In this document: positions 42,297 to 51,196 of the stretch, one piece after another
Layout of the letters: every line of letters starts with the position of its first letter
How positions within the stretch are numbered: position 1 is the stretch's first letter
DNA from: Clostridiales bacterium
Lineage (GTDB): Bacteria > Bacillota > Clostridia > Lachnospirales > Lachnospiraceae
NCBI GenBank assembly: GCA_021202925.1
Contig: JAJQCD010000005.1
Location: 1-58,028 of the forward strand
Reading direction: 5' to 3'
DNA: 58,028 bases
Translations under genes and position numbers: made by a program
The notes under the pieces: generated by a model
Databases searched by the model: none
The model's input: only the letters and a program-made list of their open reading frames with translations
What the model was told of the DNA's origin: nothing

Positions 42297-42722
42297 TCAT
42301 GGCTCCCGCCTGCCAATCCGCTTTCTCATCGTGACCAGCGTCCCCTTCCCCACTTCCGATTCGACCCGCACCTCATCCATAAAAGCCTCCATGAACGAAA
42401 ATCCCATACCGGATCGTTCTCCGCCCGGATCCGTGGTAAACATCGGCTCCATCGCCTGCCGGACATCCGCAATTCCGACTCCCCGGTCGCGAATCCGGAC
42501 TGTCAGATCCGCTTCCTCTATTTCCATCTCCATTTCAATCACCCCGGTCTCCTGTGGATATCCGTGAATCTCTGCGTTCGTCACTGCTTCCGAGACGGCA
42601 GTTTTCACATCCTCCATTTCTTCCACCGTCGGATCGAGCCGCCCCATAAAAACTGCCGCCACAATCTGCGCAAATTCCTCATTTCTCGACCGGCTTTCCA
42701 ACTCCATCCGAAATCGTTCCAT
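42297..42722 (-). CDS. spoIIAB: Anti-sigma-F factor, serine kinase SpoIIAB
   Basis: 141 aa, GHKL ATPase. N box EAVTNAEIHGYP, G1 DRGVGIADV and a GMGFSFMEAFMD G2 region are present. It binds sigma-F and phosphorylates SpoIIAA. The ATG at 42722 is chosen because GGAGG lies six bases before it and directly abuts the GTG two codons earlier. It follows spoIIAA by 24 bases. Confidence 0.95.
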   Translation of the reverse strand: MERFRMELESRSRNEEFAQIVAAVFMGRLDPTVEEMEDVKTAVSEAVTNAEIHGYPQETGVIEMEMEIEEADLTVRIRDRGVGIADVRQAMEPMFTTDPGGERSGMGFSFMEAFMDEVRVESEVGKGTLVTMRKRIGRREP

Positions 42723-42746
42723 CTTCACCCTCCCGTTCTTCCTCTG

Positions 42747-43088
42747 TCACGAACGCGCGACGGTCTTTTCCTCGTCCAGGCATGGAATCAGCTTATCCAT
42801 CCCACCGACCGTCAGCACTCTCCTCACCTGAGCATTCGCCCCATACAGGAATACGGTTCCTCCGCTTCGCGCCATCTGCTTATAGCGATTTAACAACACA
42901 CCAATCCCGGACGAATCCATAAACTCGGTCTTTGAAAAGTCAAAAATAATCCGATTGATATAATTTTCCGAAAGCAGAAGATCCGTCTCATACCGCAGGT
43001 TGCGGCAATTGTGATGATCCAGCTCTCTCGGAAGATGAATCACCAGCACCGTTCCTTTCGCTTCGTAGGTAAATGTCTCCTCAAACAT
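42747..43088 (-). CDS. spoIIAA: Anti-anti-sigma factor SpoIIAA
   Basis: 113 aa, STAS domain. RELDHHNCRNLRYE and the phosphorylation loop FMDSSGIGVLLNRYK (Ser59, matching Ser58 of B. subtilis) are clear. Unphosphorylated SpoIIAA displaces sigma-F from SpoIIAB. The ATG at 43088 has GGTGG eight bases upstream; a GTG four codons earlier has no spacing to its site. It is the first gene of the sporulation block, just after a terminator. Confidence 0.95.
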   Translation of the reverse strand: MFEETFTYEAKGTVLVIHLPRELDHHNCRNLRYETDLLLSENYINRIIFDFSKTEFMDSSGIGVLLNRYKQMARSGGTVFLYGANAQVRRVLTVGGMDKLIPCLDEEKTVARS

Positions 43089-43119
43089 CGCATTGGCCAC
43101 CTTTCTTCTATCTTTCTTC

Positions 43120-43165
43120 TAAATAAAAAGACACGACAAAGAACTCTCTTTTCTCTGTCGTGTCT
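43120..43165 (-). terminator. Terminator of the pheS-to-TPR operon
   Basis: On the minus strand AGACACGACA (43156-43165) and TGTCGTGTCT (43129-43138) form a perfect 10-bp stem, followed by TTTTTATTT. It separates the TPR gene from spoIIAA. Confidence 0.93.
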
Positions 43166-43175
43166 CAAAACCTTC
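43150..43175 (-). promoter_or_regulatory. Tentative sigma-H-type promoter of spoIIAA
   Basis: On the minus strand GAAGGTTTT (43167-43175) fits eight of nine positions of RNAGGAWWW and AGAGAAA (43150-43156) fits six of seven of RNNGAAT, but the spacer is 10 rather than 11-12. It overlaps the 5' arm of the terminator, so a transcript starting here would lack the full hairpin. Confidence 0.3.
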
Positions 43176-43180
43176 TGTCA

Positions 43181-44488
43181 TCAATATCCCCGTTGTGTCC
43201 TGGACAGCTCCGCGTATTCCGAATCCGGATAGTTCAGGATCACCTGACCGAAATAATCGTTTGCGGTACTGACATCGCCGAGCTGCTGATATGTCAAACC
43301 CATTTTATAGAGAACCTCTGGATTGGCGCCATTGATCCGCAGGCTCTTCTCATAATAATCCGCCGCGGTCGCTGCACCACCCTCCCGGGCTGCGGCTTCA
43401 TCGCCCATCTGTGCCAAAAGCTGCCAGCCTCTCTCTGCCATATCCTGCCGGATCCATGACACCGTATCATCCACCACACCATCCAGCAGTGCATCCCAGT
43501 TTGTCTCCACATAAAGCGTAACTGCGGTGCGCATATCCTCGTCCCGGTACGCCTGCAGAATGCGGATCAGATTCTGATATTGCGCCGTCACGCTGTCGCT
43601 GTTTCCCATCCAGGCCTGCAGTGATTCCTCCGCTGCCTGGCGGGCCTCCATCGCCTCCTCAATCTGCAATTCCAGTTCATCGATCCGAAGATTCGCCTGG
43701 TTGATCAGTTCCAGATTCGCCTGGAGCTCCCGGTTGTGCGTCTCGTTCAGGGATTCACGGACTGCCGGCACCATCAGGAAATAGACAACCAGACAGCCGA
43801 GCGCCAGCCCCACGAGGATATTCCAAATCGTCTGCACTCCCGTATTCTCCCGATAGCTGGGCGGCATGATAATATCATCATCCTGCATCTGCCGATGAGA
43901 AAACGCGTTTTTGATTTTTTTCTTCTCGACATCCGCCTTGCCCGTATGCCGTTTCGCTACATCCATATAGCGAAGCGCCTTCGGATTGTAGCGGTCAATC
44001 TGCAGCGCCTTGACCAGACAACGGCCGGCTTTTGTATAATCCTCGTGATGAATATACAACAGCGCCAGCAACTCCTGCGCCTTTACATACCGGGGGAAAT
44101 CCTCCAGCATCCGCATCAGCATCAGAATTGCCAGATCCTCATTGTCGTTCTGCGCGTAAGCAAGCGCCTGGTTGTACTTTTTCGCCGCCTGATCCGCTAC
44201 TTCCAGATACCCCCGCGCCGCGTAGACCTCCTGAATGTATTCTTCTGCCAGATTGTCATGATCCAGAAAGCTGAGGCTGATGACCCACTGCGCGAGTGCG
44301 GCGCCTACTTCACCGATCTCATGATAAATCAGACCCAGGAGATTGCGCGCGTCGATCTGGCACTTATCAAAGCGGAGACTTGTCTTCAGCGCGCCCACTG
44401 CACCCGTGAGATCCCGCTGCTTTGCCTTGCGAAGCCCCAGATTATAATATGCGTTGGCAATCCGGCTGTTTGTCTTTCCCGTCTCCAT
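43181..44488 (-). CDS. TPR-repeat membrane protein
   Basis: 435 aa. N-terminal tetratricopeptide repeats (about 9-165; first repeat NAYYNLGLRKAKQRDLTGAV), a basic/polar linker, one transmembrane segment (about 226-245), a predicted coiled coil (about 255-300, rich in Glu, Leu and Ala), and further TPR-like repeats at the C-terminus (EVLYKMGLTYQQLGDVSTAN). It looks like a scaffold with TPR arms on both sides of the membrane. Function unknown. It follows the small acidic ORF, whose stop lies within its ribosome-binding region, in the folC operon. Confidence 0.85.
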   Translation of the reverse strand: METGKTNSRIANAYYNLGLRKAKQRDLTGAVGALKTSLRFDKCQIDARNLLGLIYHEIGEVGAALAQWVISLSFLDHDNLAEEYIQEVYAARGYLEVADQAAKKYNQALAYAQNDNEDLAILMLMRMLEDFPRYVKAQELLALLYIHHEDYTKAGRCLVKALQIDRYNPKALRYMDVAKRHTGKADVEKKKIKNAFSHRQMQDDDIIMPPSYRENTGVQTIWNILVGLALGCLVVYFLMVPAVRESLNETHNRELQANLELINQANLRIDELELQIEEAMEARQAAEESLQAWMGNSDSVTAQYQNLIRILQAYRDEDMRTAVTLYVETNWDALLDGVVDDTVSWIRQDMAERGWQLLAQMGDEAAAREGGAATAADYYEKSLRINGANPEVLYKMGLTYQQLGDVSTANDYFGQVILNYPDSEYAELSRTQRGY

Positions 44489-44498
44489 GCAAAAACCA

Positions 44499-44636
44499 TT
44501 ACTCCTTCTTTGTGTTCAGCAATTCCACCATCAGATCCGTCAGATCGGTCAGATCCTCGCTCTTGATCGCATCCTCTACCTGATCGACCTCAAGGCTCGG
44601 ACGAAAGCGGGCGATCTCTTCCTCAAAATCCAGCAT
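44499..44636 (-). CDS. Small acidic protein (45 aa) upstream of the TPR gene
   Basis: 45 codons: MLDFEEEIARFRPSLEVDQV, then a helical acidic stretch with DLTDLTDLMVELL, and NTKKE at the end. AGGAAGAGG precedes the ATG at 44636. It is strongly acidic and probably one long helix. Its stop codon lies eleven bases before the TPR start, and its own last codons (AAGGAG) supply the ribosome binding site of that gene. No known family comes to mind; the tight coupling suggests it acts with the TPR protein. Confidence 0.7.
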   Translation of the reverse strand: MLDFEEEIARFRPSLEVDQVEDAIKSEDLTDLTDLMVELLNTKKE

Positions 44637-44651
44637 AACCTCTTCCTTTCT

Positions 44652-45926
44652 TCAACGGTCAGACTGTCCCGCAGCCGGTATTTCCTTCAGGATCTCGCCG
44701 ATCAGATACAGCGAGCCGACGATATACAGCCTGTCTTTCTCCGTTTTATGTGCCAAAGCCGCCTGCAGTGCTTCCCCGGTCGTCCGATACTGCTCGACCA
44801 GCGGACAGCCCGCCTCCCGGAAGTGGTCAGCCAGAATGCTCTCATCCTGGCTCCGCTCGCTGTCCAGATGAGCGACCGTCACGCGGACAGGCGCCAGCTC
44901 CTCCGTCAGTTCCCGTATCATCGTGGTGTCATCCTTGTCCGAGACAGCGGCAAAAAGCAGATGAATCGCTTTTTTGCTGTCCTGAGAGCGGACGGCCCGG
45001 ATGAATGCCTCGATTCCGCCGGGGTTATGTGCGCCGTCGACCCAGACATCCGGCAAAACCTCCTGCATCCGCCCCGGCCAGCAAACCTTGCCGAGTCCTC
45101 TTTGCATGACCGCCTCATCAACGCCCTCCACCTGCAAAATCCGCAGCGTCTGCACCGCAAGCGCCGCATTCATCGCCTGATAAGGCGCCGCGAACGCCGT
45201 CCCCCGGTAACTTTCCGCTTCCCGCACCGGGTAAGCATCCGCTCCGGCACGCTCTGCCGCATCTGCAATCACCTGTGTCGCATCTGCGTCATTGGCGTCA
45301 TATATGACCGGCACGTCCTGCTTGATAATCCCCGCCTTTTCCCCCGCAATCTCGCGAATGGTATGTCCGAGATACTGCATATGGTCAAAACTGATCGAGG
45401 TAATCACGCAGGCCAGCGGCCGCTTCACCACATTCGTCGCGTCCAGCCTGCCTCCGAGCCCGGTCTCCAGTATCACAAAATCCGGCTGCAGTCGATGATA
45501 ATAATCCATCGCAACCAGAAACACAAACTCAAAAAAGGTCGGATGCAAAATTTCCTCCGGCTTCATCGTCTCCACGACCGTCCGGACACGCGAAACACTC
45601 TCTTCCAGTTCATTCTCCGGTATCCATTTGCCATCCAGCAGGAACCGTTCGCGCAGGTCCGTCAGGTGCGGGGACACAAAGGTCCCCACCTGATAACCGG
45701 CTTCCATCAGCATCGCGGTCAGATCGGCACAGACTGACCCTTTTCCGTTCGTTCCCGCCACATGGATGACACGAAGGCTCTCCTGTGGGTCGCCCATGTG
45801 CCGCAGAATCGCACGAATCTGATCGAGCGAATGCTTGTCCTTCGACCAGAGGGGAATATCTGAGATATATTCTGCCGCCTGTCCCATTTTATGCTTCTGA
45901 ATTTTAAAATATTCCAGTGATGTCAT
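44652..45926 (-). CDS. folC: Folylpolyglutamate synthase/dihydrofolate synthase
   Basis: 424 aa, Mur-ligase fold. The P-loop is VAGTNGKGSVCA, followed by VSPHLTDLRERFLLDG (substrate loop), FEFVFLVAMDYYHR, and DGAHNPGGIEAF in the C-terminal domain. It adds glutamates to folates. It lies only ten bases after valS, the well known valS-folC pair, and leads into the small ORF and TPR gene. Confidence 0.95.
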   Translation of the reverse strand: MTSLEYFKIQKHKMGQAAEYISDIPLWSKDKHSLDQIRAILRHMGDPQESLRVIHVAGTNGKGSVCADLTAMLMEAGYQVGTFVSPHLTDLRERFLLDGKWIPENELEESVSRVRTVVETMKPEEILHPTFFEFVFLVAMDYYHRLQPDFVILETGLGGRLDATNVVKRPLACVITSISFDHMQYLGHTIREIAGEKAGIIKQDVPVIYDANDADATQVIADAAERAGADAYPVREAESYRGTAFAAPYQAMNAALAVQTLRILQVEGVDEAVMQRGLGKVCWPGRMQEVLPDVWVDGAHNPGGIEAFIRAVRSQDSKKAIHLLFAAVSDKDDTTMIRELTEELAPVRVTVAHLDSERSQDESILADHFREAGCPLVEQYRTTGEALQAALAHKTEKDRLYIVGSLYLIGEILKEIPAAGQSDR

Positions 45927-45935
45927 CCTGGCTCT

Positions 45936-48629
45936 TCAATCAGCTGATTTCTGCAGCTGCGAAAGATGCGCCTCTACCTGCTCCATCATCTGTGTGTATT
46001 TCTCCAGTTTCGCTCTTTCCTCATTAATCTTCGCTTCCGGCGCCTTGCTGATAAATCTCTCATTGCTCAGCATTCCATGAACGCGTGCCAGTTCACCCTC
46101 CAGACGCTTTTTCTCCTTCGTCAGTCGCGCGATCTCCTTCTCCACGTCGACCAGGTCAGAAAGCGGCAGATAGAGAACCGCATGCGGAACAACCGCAGAC
46201 ACCGCGTCGTCGGCAATACCAGTCTTATCCTGCTGAATCACCACCTCGCTCGCGCTGCCAAGCATCGCGAAGAACACCCGGCTGTGTTCAAAGATATCCC
46301 GCACTTCCTTCTCGGCGGATACCACATAGACCTTCGCCTTCCGGCTCGGCGGAACATTCATGGAAACCCGGATGTTGCGGAGCGCACGGACGGCCTCTTT
46401 GATCGTCTCCACCGCGTATTCCTCCTGCGGGAAGCTGCGGTTTGCCTGACTAAGCGGCCAGGCGGAAACCATAATCGATTCCTCCTCGTCCTGCAGATTG
46501 CAGAAAATTTCTTCCGTGATAAAAGGCATGTACGGATGCAGAAGCTTCAGGGATTCAATCAACACTGTCCTCAGGGTCCAGAGCGCCGCGTCAGTCGTCT
46601 CGTCCTCATGCCACAGGCGCGGCTTCACCATCTCGATATACCAGTCGCAGAATTCCTCCCAGATAAAATCATACACCTTCTGCAGGGCAATTCCCAGCTC
46701 ATACTTATCCATGTTCTCGGTCACTTCACGTACGAGCGTGTTCGCCTTTGACAGAATCCATTTGTCCGCCAGAGTCAGCGCCTGATCCGCCGCCCCGTTT
46801 TCCGCGTATGCCCGGTCATATGCCGCCATCCGTTCCGGATTTGCCTTTTCGATATTCATCATGATAAACCGGGACGCATTCCATACCTTATTCGCAAAAT
46901 TCCGGCTTGCCTCCACACGCTCCCAGTAGAAACGCATGTCATTGCCCGGCGCATTGCCCGTCATCAGCGTCATGCGCAGCGCGTCCGCCCCGTATTTGTC
47001 AATGACCTCCAGCGGATCGATTCCGTTGCCCAGAGACTTGCTCATCTTCCGTCCCTGGCTGTCGCGGACCAGACCGTGGATCAGAACCGTGTGGAACGGA
47101 CATTTCCCGGTCTGCTCGATACCGGAAAATACCATACGGATCACCCAGAAGAAAATGATATCGTAACCGGTCACCAGCACATCCGTCGGATAGAAATACT
47201 TCATCTCTTCCGTGTCCTGCGGCCAGCCGAGCGTCGAAAACGGCCACAGCGCAGAGGAAAACCAGGTGTCCAGCGTATCTTCATCCTGTTTCAGCTCGGT
47301 ACAGCCACATTTCGGGCATGCCTGCGGGCGGATCTTTGCCACGGTAATCTCAGCACAGTCCTGACAATAATAGGCCGGAATCCGATGACCCCACCAGAGC
47401 TGCCGCGAGATGCACCAGTCGCGGATGCCCTCCAGCCAGTGCAGATACGTCTTTCCAAAGCTCTCCGGCACAAATTTCAGCTCGCCGGTCTTTAAGGCCT
47501 CGATCGCCGGTTTTGCCATCTCCTCCATACGGACAAACCACTGCGGCTTCACCATCGGTTCCACCGTCGTCTTGCAGCGGTCATGCGTACCGACATTGTG
47601 CGCATGCGGAACAACCTTCACCAGAAGACCCAGCTCCTTCAGATCCTCCACGATCACCCGGCGCGCCTCGTAACGATCCATCCCGTCATATTTGCCGGGG
47701 CAGTCGATCGTCGCATCGTCATGCAGGATGCAGATTTCCGCCAGATTGTGACGGCGCCCCACTTCGAAATCGTTCGGATCATGCGCCGGCGTAATCTTCA
47801 CGCAGCCGGTTCCAAAATCCGGATCCACATATTCGTCCGCGATCACCGGAATCTGGCGCCCGGTGAGCGGCAGCTCCAGCATCTTCCCCACCAGATCCTG
47901 ATAACGTTCATCCTCCGGATTCACCGCCACCGCCGTATCGCCAAGCAGCGTCTCCGGACGGGTCGTCGCGATCTCCACATAACGCCCTTCCTCTCCGACA
48001 ATCGGATAATTGATATGCCAGAAGAAGCCGTCCTGCTCCTCATGCACCACCTCCGCGTCGGAAATCGAAGTCCGGCAGACCGGACACCAGTTAATGATCC
48101 GGGAACCTTTATAGATATATCCCTTCTCATAGAGTCTGGTAAACACTTCGAGCACTGCGTCCGAACAGCCCTCGTCCATCGTAAACCGCTCACGGTCCCA
48201 GTCCGCGGAAGAACCCAGCTTATGCAGCTGCGTGATGATGCGCGTGCCGTACTCCTTGCGCCAGTCCCAGCACTTTTCCAGGAAGCCGTCACGCCCCAGG
48301 TCGTTCTTGTCAATGCCCTCCGAACGCAGCTTATCGATGACCTTTACCTCTGTGGCAATCGCCGCGTGATCCGTGCCTGGCTGCCACAGCGCCTCATATC
48401 CCTGCATTCTTTTATAGCGGGTGAGAATATCCTGCATCGTATTGTCCAGGGCATGGCCCATGTGCAGCTGCCCCGTGATATTCGGCGGCGGCATGACGAT
48501 CGTAAAGGGCTTCTTTCCTTCGCGTTTTCCGCGCGCCGCGTCCGCATGAAAATATTTATGATCCAGCCATTTCTGATACAGCTTCTCCTCGATCGCGGAC
48601 GGATTATAGTTTTTCTCCAGTTCTTTCAT
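45936..48629 (-). CDS. valS: Valyl-tRNA synthetase
   Basis: 897 aa. HMGH in NITGQLHMGHALDN and KMSKS in GRKMSKSLGNGIDPLE; the CP1 editing domain includes TTRPETLLGDTAVAVNPED; a C-terminal coiled coil (about 830-893) is the ValRS tail. It follows pheT with 65 bases between, containing only a hairpin (AGGGG..GACTC/GAGTCCCCCT, about 48662-48695) without T tract. No T-box precedes it, so its expression seems tied to the Phe T-box of pheS. Confidence 0.96.
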   Translation of the reverse strand: MKELEKNYNPSAIEEKLYQKWLDHKYFHADAARGKREGKKPFTIVMPPPNITGQLHMGHALDNTMQDILTRYKRMQGYEALWQPGTDHAAIATEVKVIDKLRSEGIDKNDLGRDGFLEKCWDWRKEYGTRIITQLHKLGSSADWDRERFTMDEGCSDAVLEVFTRLYEKGYIYKGSRIINWCPVCRTSISDAEVVHEEQDGFFWHINYPIVGEEGRYVEIATTRPETLLGDTAVAVNPEDERYQDLVGKMLELPLTGRQIPVIADEYVDPDFGTGCVKITPAHDPNDFEVGRRHNLAEICILHDDATIDCPGKYDGMDRYEARRVIVEDLKELGLLVKVVPHAHNVGTHDRCKTTVEPMVKPQWFVRMEEMAKPAIEALKTGELKFVPESFGKTYLHWLEGIRDWCISRQLWWGHRIPAYYCQDCAEITVAKIRPQACPKCGCTELKQDEDTLDTWFSSALWPFSTLGWPQDTEEMKYFYPTDVLVTGYDIIFFWVIRMVFSGIEQTGKCPFHTVLIHGLVRDSQGRKMSKSLGNGIDPLEVIDKYGADALRMTLMTGNAPGNDMRFYWERVEASRNFANKVWNASRFIMMNIEKANPERMAAYDRAYAENGAADQALTLADKWILSKANTLVREVTENMDKYELGIALQKVYDFIWEEFCDWYIEMVKPRLWHEDETTDAALWTLRTVLIESLKLLHPYMPFITEEIFCNLQDEEESIMVSAWPLSQANRSFPQEEYAVETIKEAVRALRNIRVSMNVPPSRKAKVYVVSAEKEVRDIFEHSRVFFAMLGSASEVVIQQDKTGIADDAVSAVVPHAVLYLPLSDLVDVEKEIARLTKEKKRLEGELARVHGMLSNERFISKAPEAKINEERAKLEKYTQMMEQVEAHLSQLQKSAD

Positions 48630-48694
48630 TTCGCATCCTTCTTTTTCTGAAATTGTCAGCCAGGGGGACTCGTTCCCGTTTCCTGAGTCTCCCC

Positions 48695-51115
48695 TTACGC
48701 CCTCAGCTGAATTCCCATGCGGTCCAGTCCATTGAGAATCTTCTTCATGGCCGCATTCACCTCATCATCCGTCAGGGTATGATCCTTGGCGCGGAAGGTA
48801 ATGGAATACGCCACCGACTTATGCCCGGCAAGAATCTGCGCCCCCTCGTAAATGTCAAACAGCTGATAGCTCTCAAGAATCTTTCCGCCTCTCTGCGCCA
48901 GCATATCCTCGATCTGCCCGACCAGGATTCCCTTCGGCACAACCATGGAAATATCGCGGGTGGTTGCCGGATAACGTGCAATTCCCGTATACTTGATGTC
49001 AAAATCGGCAAAGGTCTCCAGCGTCGGCATATCCAGTACAGCGATATACGTGCGTTCGCCCAGTTTGTAATTGTCCGCGACCTCCGGATGTACCTCGCCC
49101 AGGTATCCGACAATTTTCTTCCCGTAAATGATGTCGGCTTTTCTTCCCGGATGCAGATAGGGATGATCGCATTCCGGCTCGTAATGAATCTTTTCATCCA
49201 TGCCCAGCTTACCAAACAACTCTTCGACCACGCCCTTCATGTGGAAGAAATCGCCCTCTCCATAAAAGCCCAGCGCCAGCTGCATCCGCTCATCCGGCAG
49301 CTCCGTTAACGGCAGGGACTTCGGCAGGTAGATGTTCGCCAGCTCATAGAGCCGGACGTTTTTGTTGCGCCGGTTGTAATTCGTAGAGAGAGAGGTCAGC
49401 AGCCCATTCAGCGGACTGGTTCTCATGATGCTGAAATCCTCTCCCAGCGGATTGGAAATCACGACAGCCTGACGAAGCGGGCTGTCCGGCGCAATCAACA
49501 GACGGTCAAAAACCTTCGGACTCTCGAAGGAATACGTCATGCCCTGACTGAAGCCGGAGAATTCCGCCACCTCTCTGGCAATCTCCTCTACGCGCAGCTT
49601 CAGCGGAAGCTTGCCCATGGTTGCCTCGCCGGACGGCAACGTCATCGGAATCTTATCATAGCCAAAGAACCGTGCCACTTCCTCTGCCAGATCCGCCGTA
49701 CAATGGATATCCTGGCGGAAGGTTGGGGCAATGACCTCCTGCGTCTCTTCGTCAAACCCAAGCTCCAGCTTCGCAAAATAGGACTTCATCTCCCCGGCGC
49801 TGATATTGGTGCCCAGTATGGCATTGATGCGCTCCGGCTCAAATTTCACCCGGCTCTCTTCCCGCTTCACCGGATAAATATCGATCATACCGCCGATCAC
49901 ATCGCCGGCGTCCAGTTCCTCGATCAGTTCACAGGCACGGTTGATCGCCTCCGCGGCATTGTTCGGATCCAGACCCTTCTCAAACTTTCCGGACGCATCC
50001 GTGCGCAGTCCAACCTTCTTCGCGGACAGACGGATATTGGTTCCGTCAAAATTCGCCGCCTCGAATACCATGGTCTTCACATCATCGGTAATCTTGGAAT
50101 TCTCGCCGCCCATGATTCCGCCGATGCCGACCTCCTTCTCCCCGTCGTTAATCATCAGGATTGTGTGGTCCAGCCTGCGCTCCTGGCCGTCCAGGGTCTC
50201 AAAGGTATCTCCATCCTGAGCGCACTTCACCACGATCTTATGTCCGGCAATCTGGTCATAATCGTAAGCGTGCATGGGCTGGCCATACTCCTCCATCACA
50301 TAATTCGTAATATCGACAATATTGTTAATGGGACGGATGCCGCTGGCTGCCAGCCTCCGCTGCATCCACTCCGGCGACGGCGCCAGACGAATATTCTTCA
50401 CCATTCTTGCGGTATAACGCGGGCAGAGTTCGGTATTCTCCACTTCCACGGTCAGATAATCGTGAACGTCCTCCTCATTTCCCGTCTCCTTCACGACCGG
50501 CAGATGAAACTCCCTGCCAAACGTCGCCGCGGCCTCACGGGCAATCCCGATCACACTGTAGCAGTCGACCCGGTTCGAAGTAATCTCATATTCAAAGACC
50601 ACGTCATGCATACCCAGGACTTCAATCGCGTCTGCGCCAACCTCTGTGTCCTTCGGCAGAATATAAATACCGTTCTCCGGAGCCAGCGGATACATATCAC
50701 GATTCGAGCCAAGCTCCTCAATCGAGCACATCATACCGTGAGACTCGATGCCGCGCAGCTTACCGGTCTTAATCCGGATTCCGTCCTCCGGCAATGGCCC
50801 GCCATCATGGCCGCCTGCTACCTTGCCGCCGTCCAGGACAACCGGAACCTTGTCGCCTTCCTGCACATTTGGCGCACCGGTAACAATCTGAATCGTCTCG
50901 GTTCCGATATCAACCTGGCAGACAATCAGCTTGTCCGCGTCCGGATGCTTCTCAATCTTTAAAATCTGTCCGACCACAATCTTCTCCAGATTTTTGTCCA
51001 GACAGGTGTAGCCCTCCACCTTTGTCCCGGTCAGCGTCATCGCGTCCGTATATTCCTGCGCGGTGACATCCAGATCCGGAACATATGCCTTAATCCAGGA
51101 TAATGCTGTATTCAT
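48695..51115 (-). CDS. pheT: Phenylalanyl-tRNA synthetase beta subunit
   Basis: 806 aa, full length. The N-terminal tRNA-binding domain contains VVGQILKIEKHPDADKLIVC, then B3/B4 editing regions, B5 (YDKIPMTLPSGEA) and a C-terminal anticodon-binding FDX-ACB domain (YPATTRDISMVVPKG, then VAYSITFRAKDHTLTDDEV). It pairs with PheS as an alpha2beta2 enzyme. GGAG precedes the ATG, 81 bases after pheS. Confidence 0.97.
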   Translation of the reverse strand: MNTALSWIKAYVPDLDVTAQEYTDAMTLTGTKVEGYTCLDKNLEKIVVGQILKIEKHPDADKLIVCQVDIGTETIQIVTGAPNVQEGDKVPVVLDGGKVAGGHDGGPLPEDGIRIKTGKLRGIESHGMMCSIEELGSNRDMYPLAPENGIYILPKDTEVGADAIEVLGMHDVVFEYEITSNRVDCYSVIGIAREAAATFGREFHLPVVKETGNEEDVHDYLTVEVENTELCPRYTARMVKNIRLAPSPEWMQRRLAASGIRPINNIVDITNYVMEEYGQPMHAYDYDQIAGHKIVVKCAQDGDTFETLDGQERRLDHTILMINDGEKEVGIGGIMGGENSKITDDVKTMVFEAANFDGTNIRLSAKKVGLRTDASGKFEKGLDPNNAAEAINRACELIEELDAGDVIGGMIDIYPVKREESRVKFEPERINAILGTNISAGEMKSYFAKLELGFDEETQEVIAPTFRQDIHCTADLAEEVARFFGYDKIPMTLPSGEATMGKLPLKLRVEEIAREVAEFSGFSQGMTYSFESPKVFDRLLIAPDSPLRQAVVISNPLGEDFSIMRTSPLNGLLTSLSTNYNRRNKNVRLYELANIYLPKSLPLTELPDERMQLALGFYGEGDFFHMKGVVEELFGKLGMDEKIHYEPECDHPYLHPGRKADIIYGKKIVGYLGEVHPEVADNYKLGERTYIAVLDMPTLETFADFDIKYTGIARYPATTRDISMVVPKGILVGQIEDMLAQRGGKILESYQLFDIYEGAQILAGHKSVAYSITFRAKDHTLTDDEVNAAMKKILNGLDRMGIQLRA

Positions 51116-51196
51116 GTTGTTTTCTCCTATCTATCTTTCAAACACGTTTGCAGACAGGCTTCCTTTCCGATCCGTCTGCGCACGCCTCATTGCTGA

